DNA from: Cyclobacteriaceae bacterium
GTDB lineage: Bacteria > Bacteroidota > Bacteroidia > Cytophagales > Cyclobacteriaceae
Assembly: GCA_020436165.1 (NCBI GenBank)
Contig: JAGQYI010000050.1
Span: forward strand, 1 to 58,413
Length of the DNA: 58,413 nucleotides
Reading direction: 5' to 3'
Below are positions 9,778 to 19,056 of the stretch, piece by piece. The notes under the pieces are model-generated. The model searched no databases, had not been told where the DNA came from, and saw only the letters and a program-made list of their open reading frames with translations. A program made the translations under genes and the position numbers. Numbering within the stretch: the stretch's first letter is position 1; each line of letters starts with the position of its first letter.

Positions 9778-10836
9778 ATGGAAAAGTCAGCAAAAATATA
9801 TGTAGCCGGACATAGAGGTATGGTTGGTTCAGCCATTGTGCGTAAGTTAGAAGCTGAAGGATACAAAAACCTTATCCTTAAAACTTCAAAAGAACTTGAC
9901 TTAAGGAATCAACAACAAGTCAAGGATTTTTTTGAAGCAGAAAAGCCTGAATACGTTTTTTTGGCAGCTGCCAAAGTGGGTGGTATTGTTGCTAATAATA
10001 CATACCGTGCTGAGTTTATCTATGATAATTTGATGATCGAATCAAATATCATTCATCATAGTTATCTGAATAATGTTAAGAAATTACTTTTCCTGGGTTC
10101 TTCATGTATTTATCCTAAACTCGCACCACAACCATTAACAGAAAATTACCTATTAACCGGAGAGCTGGAATCTACTAATGAACCCTATGCAATTGCCAAG
10201 ATTGCCGGTATAAAAATGTGTGATGCCTATAGGGATCAATATGGTTGTAATTTTATCTCAGCCATGCCTACCAACCTATATGGCCCCAACGATAATTACA
10301 ACCTGGAAACCTCTCATGTGTTACCGGCACTAATCCGTAAAATGGTACTTGGGAAAGCGTTGGAATCAAATGATTGGGAAACCTTACAAAAAGACTTGAA
10401 CAAAAGGCCTATCGAAGGAGTAAATGGATATGCTGATAAAAAGGATATTCTGTCAGTTCTGGCCAAATACGGAATTTCATCAAAAGAGAAGACTACCTCA
10501 GTAACACTTTGGGGTACCGGTGAGCCTCTGCGTGAGTTTTTACATGTAGATGATTTAGCAGAAGCTTGTTTATTTTTGATGAATAAATTTGATAAACCAG
10601 GATTCATCAATGTAGGCAGCGGTATTGATTTATCAATTAAGGAGCTTGCCGAAATTATCAAAACAGAAGTTGGATTTAGTGGGCATTTAGTTTGGGATAC
10701 TTCAAAACCAAATGGTACTCCAAGAAAACTTATGGATGTAAGTAAGCTAAAAGGCCTTGGGTGGATAAATGCGATACCACTAAAAAAGGGTATTTCAAAA
10801 GTGGTTAAAGACTACGAACACAGATTAAAAATTTAA
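9778..10836 (+). CDS. fcl: GDP-L-fucose synthase
   Basis: Fcl (WcaG) epimerises and reduces GDP-4-keto-6-deoxymannose to GDP-L-fucose. The 352-residue protein has the cofactor loop GHRGMVGSA, the GSSCIYP segment, the catalytic YAIAK pair and [10 protein letters not shown]. It is longer than the roughly 320 residues of the Escherichia coli enzyme because of an insertion of some 35-40 residues (about 201-240, around [17 protein letters not shown]) before [15 protein letters not shown] comparable insertion is common in Bacteroidota homologues as far as I recall. It forms a pair with gmd. Confidence 0.95.
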   Translation: MEKSAKIYVAGHRGMVGSAIVRKLEAEGYKNLILKTSKELDLRNQQQVKDFFEAEKPEYVFLAAAKVGGIVANNTYRAEFIYDNLMIESNIIHHSYLNNVKKLLFLGSSCIYPKLAPQPLTENYLLTGELESTNEPYAIAKIAGIKMCDAYRDQYGCNFISAMPTNLYGPNDNYNLETSHVLPALIRKMVLGKALESNDWETLQKDLNKRPIEGVNGYADKKDILSVLAKYGISSKEKTTSVTLWGTGEPLREFLHVDDLAEACLFLMNKFDKPGFINVGSGIDLSIKELAEIIKTEVGFSGHLVWDTSKPNGTPRKLMDVSKLKGLGWINAIPLKKGISKVVKDYEHRLKI

Positions 10837-10861
10837 TGGTTGAAAATAAATATTATTTTTT

Positions 10862-11971
10862 GTGAAAGTTATTTTCATTTTTGGAACCAGACCAGAAGCC
10901 ATTAAAATGGCACCTTTAATAAAGGCTTTTCAAACTGACAGTGCTATGAAAACCATCGTTTGTGTTACTGGTCAGCATAAAGAAATGCTTTATCAGGTTC
11001 TTGATTTTTTTGAGATCAAGCCGGATTACGATCTGGAGGTGATGAAGCCGAATCAGACGATATATGAAATCACGTCTAATGTACTTCTTGGGGTCAAAGA
11101 AGTTCTTGATAAAGAAAAACCTGATTTGATTTTTGTTCAAGGTGATACTACAACCGCCTTTGTTGGAGCATTAGCCGGTTATTATAATCAAATCAAAGTA
11201 GCACATTTAGAGGCTGGTTTACGAAGCGGAAATATGTTTTCTCCATTTCCAGAGGAGGGCAATAGGATTTTGGCGGGTCACCTTTCCACCTATCATTTTG
11301 CCCCTACACAAAGAGCCGTTGACAATCTTCGAAAGGAAGGAATTATTAATAGTGTGTACCAAGTGGGCAATACTGTAATAGATGCTTTATTGCTTGGCAT
11401 TGCGATTCTTAAAGAGTCTAATACTGAAAATATTCAAGAGCGGTTTTCTGGTGTTGATTTTTCAAAAAGAATAATTTTAGTTACTGGACATCGTAGAGAA
11501 AGCTTTGGCAAGCCTTTTGAAAATATGGTAAATGCCATTTTAGAAATAGCTAACAAGTATAAAGACGTTGAAATTATTTATCCCGTTCACTTAAATCCTA
11601 ATGTTCAAGGAATTGTTAAAAAAGTACTTAGTGATTCTAATAATATACATTTAATTGAACCTTTAGATTATCCATCATTAATTTGGTTGATGGAAAAGTC
11701 ATACTTTGTGCTTACCGATTCGGGTGGTATTCAGGAAGAAGCACCCACTTTAGGTAAACCCGTATTAGTTATGAGAGACGTTACTGAACGTCAGGAAGGT
11801 ATTGAAGCAGGAACAGCCAAATTGGTTGGCACGGACAAACAGGTAATTATTAACGAAGCAAGAATACTTCTTGATAAAAAAGAAGCATACGAAAAAATGT
11901 CGAAAGCTGTAAACCCTTATGGAGACGGGACTACAAGTTTAAAAGTTTTAGATATTATTAAAAATGGATAG
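10862..11971 (+). CDS. wecB: UDP-N-acetylglucosamine 2-epimerase (non-hydrolysing)
   Basis: WecB converts UDP-GlcNAc to UDP-ManNAc. The best start is a GTG at 10862, giving MKVIFIFGTRPEAIKMAPLI, the canonical beginning of the family. The 369-residue protein has VQGDTTTAF, HLEAGLRSG, PFPEEGNR, TGHRRESFG and the nucleotide-binding DSGGIQEEAP. It overlaps wecC by 8 bases. The pair would make UDP-ManNAcA for a surface glycan. Confidence 0.95.
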   Translation: MKVIFIFGTRPEAIKMAPLIKAFQTDSAMKTIVCVTGQHKEMLYQVLDFFEIKPDYDLEVMKPNQTIYEITSNVLLGVKEVLDKEKPDLIFVQGDTTTAFVGALAGYYNQIKVAHLEAGLRSGNMFSPFPEEGNRILAGHLSTYHFAPTQRAVDNLRKEGIINSVYQVGNTVIDALLLGIAILKESNTENIQERFSGVDFSKRIILVTGHRRESFGKPFENMVNAILEIANKYKDVEIIYPVHLNPNVQGIVKKVLSDSNNIHLIEPLDYPSLIWLMEKSYFVLTDSGGIQEEAPTLGKPVLVMRDVTERQEGIEAGTAKLVGTDKQVIINEARILLDKKEAYEKMSKAVNPYGDGTTSLKVLDIIKNG

Positions 11972-13160
11972 CAACATCAAGATAACCATTATGGGATTAG
12001 GCTATATTGGCTTACCTACGGCAGCTCTTATTGCTAGTAAAGGCATTCAAGTTCTTGGAGTGGATGTAGTAGAAAGTGTTGTTAAAACTATCAACAGTGG
12101 GAAAATCCATATTATTGAACCTTCTTTAGACGGCTTGGTAAAACATGGTGTGGAAAGAGGTTACTTAAAAGCAGCTTCTAAACCAGATGCATCCGATGTT
12201 TTTTTGATTGCCGTTCCAACTCCATTCAAAGAAAATCACTTGCCGGATTTAACATACGTTGAAACAGCAACTCGCATGGTAATGCCACATTTGAAAGAAG
12301 GTGATTTATTCATTATCGAATCAACTTCTCCTGTTGGAACAACTGAAAAAATGGCGAATCTTATTTTTCAGGAAAGACCCGAGCTAAAAGGAAAAATTTC
12401 CATTGCTTATTGTCCTGAAAGAGTTCTACCCGGTAATGTTATTTACGAGCTTAAAAATAATGACAGGGCAATTGGAGGTATTGACGAACAATCTACAAAA
12501 AATGCTGTGGAGTTTTATCGTTTGTTTGTATCAGGAGAATTACACGAAACCAATGCAAGAACTGCTGAAATGACCAAGTTGGTAGAAAATGCTTCTCGTG
12601 ATGTGCAAATTGCCTTTGCGAATGAACTTTCAATGATTTGTGATGAAGCTGATATTAATGTTTGGGAGTTAATCAATTTAGCCAATAAACACCCAAGAGT
12701 TAATATTTTACAACCCGGAACTGGAGTAGGAGGCCATTGTATTGCTGTTGACCCTTGGTTTATCGTTTCGGAATTTGCTGAAAAGGCAAAAATAATTCGA
12801 ACAGCCAGAGAAATAAATAACTATAAAACAGATTGGGTAATTGAAAAAATAAAAAATGTTGCACTTGAATTTGAACTTAAAGAAGGCAGAAAACCTATTA
12901 TTGCTTGTTTCGGTTTGGCTTTTAAGCCTGACATTGATGATTTGAGAGAAAGTCCATCTTTGCATGTAGTTCAATCTCTGATAAGTAAAGGATATGAGAT
13001 TCTTGCAGTTGAACCTAACATAGAAGATAGCAAAAAGGCTAATGGATTAACTTTATACAGTATTGAAGAGGCTACAGCAAAATCTGATATTGGTTTTAAG
13101 CTTGTAAATCATTCTGCATTTAACAAATTACCTAAAAGCATTATCCCATTTGTTAAGTAA
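11964..13160 (+). CDS. wecC: UDP-N-acetyl-D-mannosamine dehydrogenase
   Basis: WecC oxidises UDP-ManNAc to UDP-ManNAcA with two NAD. The 398-residue protein has the Rossmann loop GLGYIGLPTAAL, the substrate-pocket motifs VPTPFKENHLPDL and AYCPERVLPGN, and the catalytic Cys259 in GVGGHCIAVDPWF. NLANKHPRVNILQPG before the catalytic loop is typical of WecC and distinguishes it from the TviB-type enzyme at 3850. It ends 117 bases before the pseB gene, the second-largest gap in the precursor region. Confidence 0.93.
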   Translation: MDSNIKITIMGLGYIGLPTAALIASKGIQVLGVDVVESVVKTINSGKIHIIEPSLDGLVKHGVERGYLKAASKPDASDVFLIAVPTPFKENHLPDLTYVETATRMVMPHLKEGDLFIIESTSPVGTTEKMANLIFQERPELKGKISIAYCPERVLPGNVIYELKNNDRAIGGIDEQSTKNAVEFYRLFVSGELHETNARTAEMTKLVENASRDVQIAFANELSMICDEADINVWELINLANKHPRVNILQPGTGVGGHCIAVDPWFIVSEFAEKAKIIRTAREINNYKTDWVIEKIKNVALEFELKEGRKPIIACFGLAFKPDIDDLRESPSLHVVQSLISKGYEILAVEPNIEDSKKANGLTLYSIEEATAKSDIGFKLVNHSAFNKLPKSIIPFVK

Positions 13161-13191
13161 TATTCATACCATTAACTAACTACTCATTTGT

Positions 13192-13240
13192 TTGCTCTTT
13201 TGGTTAGAAAATGAGCCAAAAAGCGCGATATTTGTATTTT
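13192..13240 (+). promoter_or_regulatory. Shared intergenic element, copy B, before the nonulosonate cassette
   Basis: This repeats the two blocks seen before gmd: TTGCTCTTTTGGTT (13192-13205) and a 22-base block at 13219-13240 that matches copy A at 20 positions and contains GATATTTG (13227-13234). Here the blocks are 20 bases closer together. TTTTGG (13198-13203) and CCAAAA (13216-13221) also form an inverted repeat. A transcript starting near 13240 would have a leader of about 38 bases before the ATG at 13278. Confidence 0.45.
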
Positions 13241-13277
13241 CAAAATAAAGTTTATAAAAAATTTACTCTCTCAAACA

Positions 13278-14288
13278 ATGCTTGATTTAAATAATAAAAC
13301 TATTTTAATAACCGGAGGGACAGGTTCTCTTGGTAAACAATTAACCAAAAGGATTTTTGAAAGCTGGCCTCAGGTAAAGCGACTAGTTATTTACTCAAGA
13401 GATGAGCAAAAACAATTCCTTATGGCTCAAGAATATCCAGAGTCTAATTATCCTGCTATCAGGTTCTTTGTGGGTGATGTTAGAGATAAAGAAAGACTGC
13501 TTAGGGCCTTCGAAGACATAGAAATTGTTGTACATGCCGCAGCAATGAAACACGTTCCAATTGCAGAATACAATCCAGATGAAGCCGTTAAAACGAACAT
13601 AATTGGAGCTCAAAACGTTATTGATGCTTCTTTAAAAACAGGTGTAGAAAATGTTGTTGCCTTGTCTACAGATAAAGCTGCAGCCCCTATTAATCTATAT
13701 GGGGCAACAAAATTAGCTTCTGATAAACTTTTCGTTGCCGCTAACAATATCAAGGGAAAACGAAAAATCCGATTTTCAGTTGTTAGGTATGGAAACGTGA
13801 TGGGGTCAAACGGATCTGTTATTCCATTTTTTCTTAGTAAAAGAAATGAAGGTGAGTTGCCAATTACTGACCCTAACATGACACGTTTTAACATTTCATT
13901 AGACGGTGGAATAGATATGGTATTTCATGCAATGGAACATGCTTGGGGAGGAGAGGTTTTCGTTCCAAAAATACCTTCATACAGAATAACTGATGTTGCC
14001 AGTGCAATATGCCCTGATTGTGAACAAAAAATAGTTGGAATTAGACCCGGAGAAAAACTTCATGAAGAAATGATTACGGAATCAGATTCATTTTATACTT
14101 ACGACCTAGGAAAGTATTATGTGATCCTTCCTTCTCAGACGGTTTTTAAACTGGAAGATTTTATTAAAGCTTTTAATGCAAAAAAGGTTCCTTTAGGGTT
14201 TTCTTATAATAGTGGAACAAATGAAGAATGGGAAACTGTTGATTCAATGAAAAAACTTATCAAGAAACATGTATTCAATGACCTTTAA
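13278..14288 (+). CDS. pseB: UDP-N-acetylglucosamine 4,6-dehydratase (inverting), PseB
   Basis: PseB removes water from UDP-GlcNAc with inversion at C5, giving UDP-4-keto-6-deoxy-L-AltNAc, the first step to pseudaminic acid. The 336-residue protein has the cofactor loop GGTGSLGK (13-20), HAAAMKHVPIAEYNPDEAV, and the catalytic residues Asp132, Lys133 and Tyr141 (STDKAAAPINLYGATK), which match those described for FlaA1/PseB. RFNISL and GIRPGEKLHEEMI are typical of the family. It opens a block of eight tightly packed genes that look like a nonulosonate pathway. CapD-like dehydratases of the same superfamily are larger and membrane-anchored, so they fit poorly. Confidence 0.92.
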   Translation: MLDLNNKTILITGGTGSLGKQLTKRIFESWPQVKRLVIYSRDEQKQFLMAQEYPESNYPAIRFFVGDVRDKERLLRAFEDIEIVVHAAAMKHVPIAEYNPDEAVKTNIIGAQNVIDASLKTGVENVVALSTDKAAAPINLYGATKLASDKLFVAANNIKGKRKIRFSVVRYGNVMGSNGSVIPFFLSKRNEGELPITDPNMTRFNISLDGGIDMVFHAMEHAWGGEVFVPKIPSYRITDVASAICPDCEQKIVGIRPGEKLHEEMITESDSFYTYDLGKYYVILPSQTVFKLEDFIKAFNAKKVPLGFSYNSGTNEEWETVDSMKKLIKKHVFNDL

Positions 14289-14290
14289 AT

Positions 14291-15169
14291 TTGAATAAGA
14301 ATAAAATCATATTAGGCACAGTTCAATTTGGTTTGAATTACGGAATTAATAATTCGTTAGGCAAACCTTCTCAGAAGGAGGTTTTTCAAATTCTTAATTT
14401 GGCTAAGGATAGAAATATTGATTTATTAGATACTGCCGAAGCATATGGAAATGCCCAAAATATTATAGGAAGTTATCATAAACAATCCAATTTTAGATTT
14501 AATATAATCACGAAATACTCCCCTACAAATAAGGAACTTCCATTATCCATTTATGATAGAGTATACAAAAACTTAGACACCTTGAATGTCCAGAAATTGT
14601 ATAGTTACATGTTCCACTCTTTTAAGGATTATAAATTACTGTGGAAGGAGCAGAAAAAGAATTTTGAAAAATTAAAAGAAGAAGATAAAATTGAAAAAAT
14701 AGGGGTTTCATTGTATACTAACGAAGAGTTAAAAAACATTATTAAAGACAATTGTGTTGAGTTGGTACAAATTCCTTTTAATTTGTTAGATAACGTTAAT
14801 CAAAAATTTAATTTGCTCAAAGAGGCTAAAGAAATGGGCTTCGAGATCCATACTAGATCCGCCTTCTTACAGGGTCTTTTTTTTAGAGATATTGATAACT
14901 TACCTGACTTTTTTATGTCTCTAAAATCGGATCTTAAAAAAATCAAAGAGCTAGCAAAGTCAAATAAAATATCCGTTTCGGATTTAGCTCTCTCTTATGT
15001 ATCAAGCCAAAAATATGTAGATGGTATATTGATAGGTGTAGATTCGGAAACACAATTAAGTGAAAATATCAATTTTTCGAAAAACGTCTTGCCTCAGCAA
15101 GTAATAGATGAAATTAACTCCATTACTGTATTAAACCCTGAACTCTTAAATCCTTCGAATTGGAAATGA
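14291..15169 (+). CDS. Aldo/keto reductase family protein in the nonulosonate cassette
   Basis: This is a 292-residue (beta/alpha)8-barrel NAD(P)H oxidoreductase of the aldo/keto reductase family. The catalytic tetrad is visible: Asp47 and Tyr52 (LLDTAEAYG), Lys75 (IITKYS) and His109 (MFHSF). The start appears to be TTG at 14291, two bases after pseB; the reading MNKNKIILGTVQFGLNYGI begins exactly at the expected first strand, and no ATG lies near. It overlaps the next gene in an ATGA. Aldo/keto reductases are not part of the standard pseudaminic pathway, so its sugar substrate and whether it alters the final nonulosonate are unknown. Confidence 0.8.
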   Translation: MNKNKIILGTVQFGLNYGINNSLGKPSQKEVFQILNLAKDRNIDLLDTAEAYGNAQNIIGSYHKQSNFRFNIITKYSPTNKELPLSIYDRVYKNLDTLNVQKLYSYMFHSFKDYKLLWKEQKKNFEKLKEEDKIEKIGVSLYTNEELKNIIKDNCVELVQIPFNLLDNVNQKFNLLKEAKEMGFEIHTRSAFLQGLFFRDIDNLPDFFMSLKSDLKKIKELAKSNKISVSDLALSYVSSQKYVDGILIGVDSETQLSENINFSKNVLPQQVIDEINSITVLNPELLNPSNWK

Positions 15170-15930
15170 ATGTTTTAGCAATAACTCAAGCTAGAATCGG
15201 ATCAACAAGGTTACCCGGAAAAGTTTTAAAAAAAGTTGATAACAAAACCTTATTGGAAATCCATATTGATCGAATACTTAAATCTATCTTTATAGATAAA
15301 CTTGTTGTAGCCACAACTAATAATAAAGAAGATGAAAGTATTGTAGAAATAGCTTCAAAATGTAATGTTTCTATTTCAAGAGGTAGCGAAATGGACGTCC
15401 TTGATAGATTTTATAAAGCGGCTGAACCTTTTAAACCGAAATGGATAGTAAGGCTCACATCAGATTGTCCATTAATTGACCCTTCCTTAATTGATGAGGT
15501 AATTAAGTTTGCAATCGACAAAGGACTTGATTACTGCTCAAATACATTAGTTGAAAGGTACCCTGATGGACAAGACGTTGAAGTATTCAAATATGAAGCA
15601 CTTGAGTCTGCCTGGAAAGAATCGAAGTTATTATCTGAACGGGAACATGTTACACCATATATTAAGAAAAACTCCTCCTTCTTTGGAAAAAAAAGGTTTA
15701 GTTCTGATAATTATCCTTGTTCAGAAAATTACAATAATGTTAGACTTACAATAGATGAAAAGGAAGATTATGAAGTAATTAAGATATTGATTAAGGAATT
15801 AGGCCTTAATGCGAGTTGGACCGAATACACAAATTACTACGTGTCACACAAAGATGTAAGTAGTATTAATTCCATATTTATTAGAAACCAAGGTTACTAT
15901 AAATCTTTAGAAAATGAACAGAATATCTGA
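15166..15930 (+). CDS. SpsF-like cytidylyltransferase
   Basis: This 254-residue protein resembles SpsF of Bacillus spore-coat polysaccharide clusters and the CMP-sialic acid synthetase superfamily. It would activate the nonulosonate as a CMP-sugar. The start is the ATG at 15166, which overlaps the stop of the preceding gene as ATGA; the TTG at 15160 is rejected. The nucleotide-binding signature QARIGSTRLPGKVLKK is at the N-terminus, followed by RLTSDCPLIDPSLIDEVI. It is shaped like SpsF rather than PseF or NeuA, whose loop reads ARGGSKR. Its position between a PseB-type dehydratase and a NeuB-family synthase supports the role, but the exact sugar is inferred. Confidence 0.75.
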   Translation: MNVLAITQARIGSTRLPGKVLKKVDNKTLLEIHIDRILKSIFIDKLVVATTNNKEDESIVEIASKCNVSISRGSEMDVLDRFYKAAEPFKPKWIVRLTSDCPLIDPSLIDEVIKFAIDKGLDYCSNTLVERYPDGQDVEVFKYEALESAWKESKLLSEREHVTPYIKKNSSFFGKKRFSSDNYPCSENYNNVRLTIDEKEDYEVIKILIKELGLNASWTEYTNYYVSHKDVSSINSIFIRNQGYYKSLENEQNI

Positions 15931-17092
15931 ATTAGAAAAAACATACGTTATTGATGCTTTAAATAATGAATTTCAAACTTCAAAAAACAGTATATATACT
16001 GGTAAACTTGAAGCAAAATTTGGAGAGATATTTAAACAAACATATTGTATCAGTCATGTTAATGGTACTGCAACTATGCACACTGCTTTAAATGCCATAG
16101 GTGTTGGCCCTGGCGATGAGGTGATTGTACCTCCATTAACAATGTCAAGTACATCGCTTTGCGTTTTACAAAATGGTTCGATTCCTGTTTTTGCAGATGT
16201 CGATTTAAATACATTCAATATAAGCCCAGACTCAATAAGAAAGTGTATTACCCAAAAAACAAAAGCCATTATAACCGTTTCTTTATATGGTCTAGCTCCG
16301 GAATATGATGAGATTTTAAACATTTGTAATGAAAATAATATTGCCCTTATTGAAGACAATGCTCAGTGCTTTTTAGGTTATTATAAAGGAAGATTGGTTG
16401 GGGATTTTGGTGACTTTGCAAGCTATAGCTTTCAAGCAAGTAAACATATTACTTCTGGTGAAGGCGGAATGCTAACAACAAAATCAAAGGCGCTTGCAGA
16501 TAATTCAAGGAGGTTTTCTTCTCTTGGATATGCTGGAGTGTCTGCAAGTCAGGGAAAAATAACTAGAAATGATATTCAAAACCCTAATTATGATAGACAT
16601 GTATCGTTGGGCTTTAACTACAGAATGTCAGAAATACAATCAGCTGTTGCTTTAGGGCAATTGGAAAGAATAGAGGAGTTGGTTAATATAAGAAAAAAAG
16701 TTGCACACCTTTTTGATGAAGCTTTAGAAGGATCAAACATTGTTCAAAAACAATTTACCCCTGAATACTGTGTTAATTCATACTGGGCTTACAGTTTTAT
16801 CTTAAAAACTGATAATCCTTCTAAGGATTGGTTCTTGTTTAGAGACTTATTCCAAAAGAATGGAGGTGATGGTTTTTATTCTGCATGGAAACTAACCTAT
16901 TTCGAGCCATTATTCCTAAATGAAATTCAAAATCAAAAGGGTATTTTTCAAAAATATGGAAAAGGGTTGTGTCCCAATGCGGAGTATTTACAGCCAAGAA
17001 TGATTCAATTAAAAACTAATTATTGGGATTTAAGTGAAGCAGCAACTCAAGCCAATATTTTGAAAAAGACTCTGATCGAATTCGACAATTAA
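15914..17092 (+). CDS. DegT/DnrJ/EryC1/StrS aminotransferase (PseC-like role)
   Basis: This 392-residue PLP-dependent sugar aminotransferase would add an amino group at C4 of the keto sugar made by PseB. The cofactor lysine is Lys177 in FQASKHITSGEGGML, and the Asp that contacts the PLP ring is in IEDNAQCFLG. PPLTMSSTSLCVLQNG and FNYRMSEIQSAVALGQLE are further family signatures. It starts 17 bases before the end of the SpsF-like gene. The SpsC and PseC enzymes hold the equivalent place in known clusters. The PLP-lysine context differs from the more usual PseC form, so the substrate is assigned from context. Confidence 0.82.
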   Translation: MNRISELEKTYVIDALNNEFQTSKNSIYTGKLEAKFGEIFKQTYCISHVNGTATMHTALNAIGVGPGDEVIVPPLTMSSTSLCVLQNGSIPVFADVDLNTFNISPDSIRKCITQKTKAIITVSLYGLAPEYDEILNICNENNIALIEDNAQCFLGYYKGRLVGDFGDFASYSFQASKHITSGEGGMLTTKSKALADNSRRFSSLGYAGVSASQGKITRNDIQNPNYDRHVSLGFNYRMSEIQSAVALGQLERIEELVNIRKKVAHLFDEALEGSNIVQKQFTPEYCVNSYWAYSFILKTDNPSKDWFLFRDLFQKNGGDGFYSAWKLTYFEPLFLNEIQNQKGIFQKYGKGLCPNAEYLQPRMIQLKTNYWDLSEAATQANILKKTLIEFDN

Positions 17093-17096
17093 ATTA

Positions 17097-17993
17097 ATGA
17101 AAACAGAAAGACTCCTTATTACAGGAGCATCTGGAATGCTGGGTGCATGTTTGGTTGAAATGTTTAATTCAAAATATTTCGTTTATGCCACAGGTAATTC
17201 ACAATTTGAGGGTAATAAAGCAGATGAATTCTTGGTTTTCGATTTAAGAAAATCAGACTATCGTGAACTTATTGAATGGGCTAAGCCCAATGTTATTATA
17301 AACTGTGCGGCAATCACAAATGGTAACCTTTGTGAAGAAAATATTAACGATGCATTCGAAATCAATGGGTTTACAGTTCACAAACTGATGAAGCATACTC
17401 AAAATGATGTCAAAATAATTCAAATTTCGACTGATGCAGTTTTTAATTCCTTTTCTCACCTTGCGAAAGAACAAAATAATGTTGGGCCGGAAAATGTTTA
17501 TGGTAAATCCAAAGAACTTGGAGAGTTTTTCTTGTTAAATTCGAATAGAGAATTCTCCATAATTAGAACAACCATTGTGGGTTTAAATAGCAATAAAAAT
17601 AAGGAAGGTTTTACCGAATGGATAATTAGGTCAGTCAAGAATGGAACTAAGATCAACTTATTTAGTGATGTATACTTTACTCCTATAACAATTTGGGACT
17701 TGGCTAATTCCATTGATAGATTAATTTCATCTAACTCGTATGAAAAGGTGCTTCACATAGCTGGTTCGCAAGTATGTACAAAATATGAATTTGGAGTTTC
17801 GCTAATAAATAAATTAGGTTATGATACAACTAATATTAATGAGGGCAGTATTCAAGACTTTGCATTTAGAGCAAAAAGGAGTTCTGATCAAACATTAGAT
17901 TCAACATTCTTCGAAAAAAAATTTAATTGCTCTTTACCTAATTTGAATGATACAATAGAAACAATATGCAGTAAAATAAAATATTATGAATGA
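17097..17993 (+). CDS. RmlD-like SDR reductase in the nonulosonate cassette
   Basis: This 298-residue protein belongs to the dTDP-4-dehydrorhamnose reductase-like branch of extended short-chain dehydrogenases. It has the loop TGASGMLGACL at residues 8-18, IINCAAITNGNLCEE, the IQISTDAVF strand and the catalytic pair YGKSK. It is the only RmlD-like gene in the window, so it could complete dTDP-rhamnose synthesis. Against this, it lies about 8.5 kb from rmlB between a DegT aminotransferase and a NeuB-family synthase (8-base overlap with the latter), and LATD/DYVFDG-type RmlD motifs are altered. I think a role on the nonulosonate sugar is at least as likely. Confidence 0.7.
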   Translation: MKTERLLITGASGMLGACLVEMFNSKYFVYATGNSQFEGNKADEFLVFDLRKSDYRELIEWAKPNVIINCAAITNGNLCEENINDAFEINGFTVHKLMKHTQNDVKIIQISTDAVFNSFSHLAKEQNNVGPENVYGKSKELGEFFLLNSNREFSIIRTTIVGLNSNKNKEGFTEWIIRSVKNGTKINLFSDVYFTPITIWDLANSIDRLISSNSYEKVLHIAGSQVCTKYEFGVSLINKLGYDTTNINEGSIQDFAFRAKRSSDQTLDSTFFEKKFNCSLPNLNDTIETICSKIKYYE

Positions 17994-19056
17994 AATAAAA
18001 CTTGGTAACTCCGTGATTGGTGAAAACTCACTGTATTTTGTTGCTGACATTGGAGCTAACCACGATGGTTCATTATCTAAAGCCATTGATCTTATACATT
18101 TAGCAAAAGAAGCAGGAGCTCATGCTGCAAAATTTCAGAATTTTCATGCTAACAAGATTGTAAGTAAAATAGGATTTGATAACCTAAAAGGCAAAATGTC
18201 TCACCAGTCAAAGTGGAAAAAGTCTGTATATGAAGTGTATGAAGATGCAAGTATTAGTGAAGACTGGACAGAGGTACTAAAAAAAACTTGTGATAAAGTT
18301 GGAATAGATTATTTCACCAGCCCTTATGATTTTGAATCTGTTGATTTAGTTGATCCGTTTGTTGACCTTTATAAAATAGGTTCAGGCGATATTTCTTGGC
18401 TAGATATAATAGACTATGTTATTGGTAAGAATAAACCAATTTTAATTGCAACCGGTGCCTCAAGTTTTGAGGATGTAAAAAGAGTGATGGACCATATTGT
18501 AGGCAAAACAAAGAATATTGTATTAATGCAATGCAATACAAATTATACTGGTAGTGTTGATAATTTTAATTATGCTAATCTAAATGTACTAAAACTTTTT
18601 GCCCGTGAGTATCCTGAAATCATCTTAGGTCTTTCTGATCATACTCCTGGTCATGCCACCGTTTTGGGGGCCTTAGCCTTTGGCGCTCGTGTTTTCGAAA
18701 AACATTTTACTAACGATAATAACCAGGAAGGGCCAGATCACTCGTTTGCAATGAACCCAACTTCATGGAGGGAGATGGTTGATAGATCTTATGAATTACT
18801 TTCTGCTCTTGGTGATGGAATTAAAAGAGTTGAAGCCAACGAAATTGATTCACAAATTGTTCAAAGAAGATGTCTTAGAGCTGTTAGCGATCTATCCACT
18901 GGACACAAAATACTAAAATCAGATTTAATTGCATTGAGGCCAATTTCTGAAAATGGTATTCAGCCTTATGATGAATCATTGATTTTGGGGAAAAAGCTTA
19001 TAAAATCAATTAAAAAAGGAGAACATTTTACATTGAAACATATTATAAATGATTAA
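17986..19056 (+). CDS. N-acetylneuraminate synthase family protein (nonulosonate synthase)
   Basis: NeuB-family enzymes condense phosphoenolpyruvate with a six-carbon amino sugar to make a nine-carbon nonulosonate. The 356-residue protein has the barrel (about 1-280) with FVADIGANHDGS, HAAKFQNF, YFTSPYD, LMQCNTNYTG, LGLSDHTPGH and FEKHFTNDNNQEGPDHSFA, then a C-terminal SAF/antifreeze-like domain (about 290-356, RRCLRAVSDLSTGHKI). The strand motif reads YKIGSGDISW rather than the KIASFE form common in NeuB and PseI, which marks it as a divergent subgroup. It overlaps both neighbours by 8 bases. The exact product cannot be read from sequence. Confidence 0.88.
   Translation: MNEIKLGNSVIGENSLYFVADIGANHDGSLSKAIDLIHLAKEAGAHAAKFQNFHANKIVSKIGFDNLKGKMSHQSKWKKSVYEVYEDASISEDWTEVLKKTCDKVGIDYFTSPYDFESVDLVDPFVDLYKIGSGDISWLDIIDYVIGKNKPILIATGASSFEDVKRVMDHIVGKTKNIVLMQCNTNYTGSVDNFNYANLNVLKLFAREYPEIILGLSDHTPGHATVLGALAFGARVFEKHFTNDNNQEGPDHSFAMNPTSWREMVDRSYELLSALGDGIKRVEANEIDSQIVQRRCLRAVSDLSTGHKILKSDLIALRPISENGIQPYDESLILGKKLIKSIKKGEHFTLKHIIND

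Noticed and set aside
17097-17993. Assignment as rmlD
   Set aside because: The RmlD-like fold is clear, but the gene is far from rmlA, rmlC and rmlB and embedded between nonulosonate genes with overlaps; the symbol is therefore withheld.
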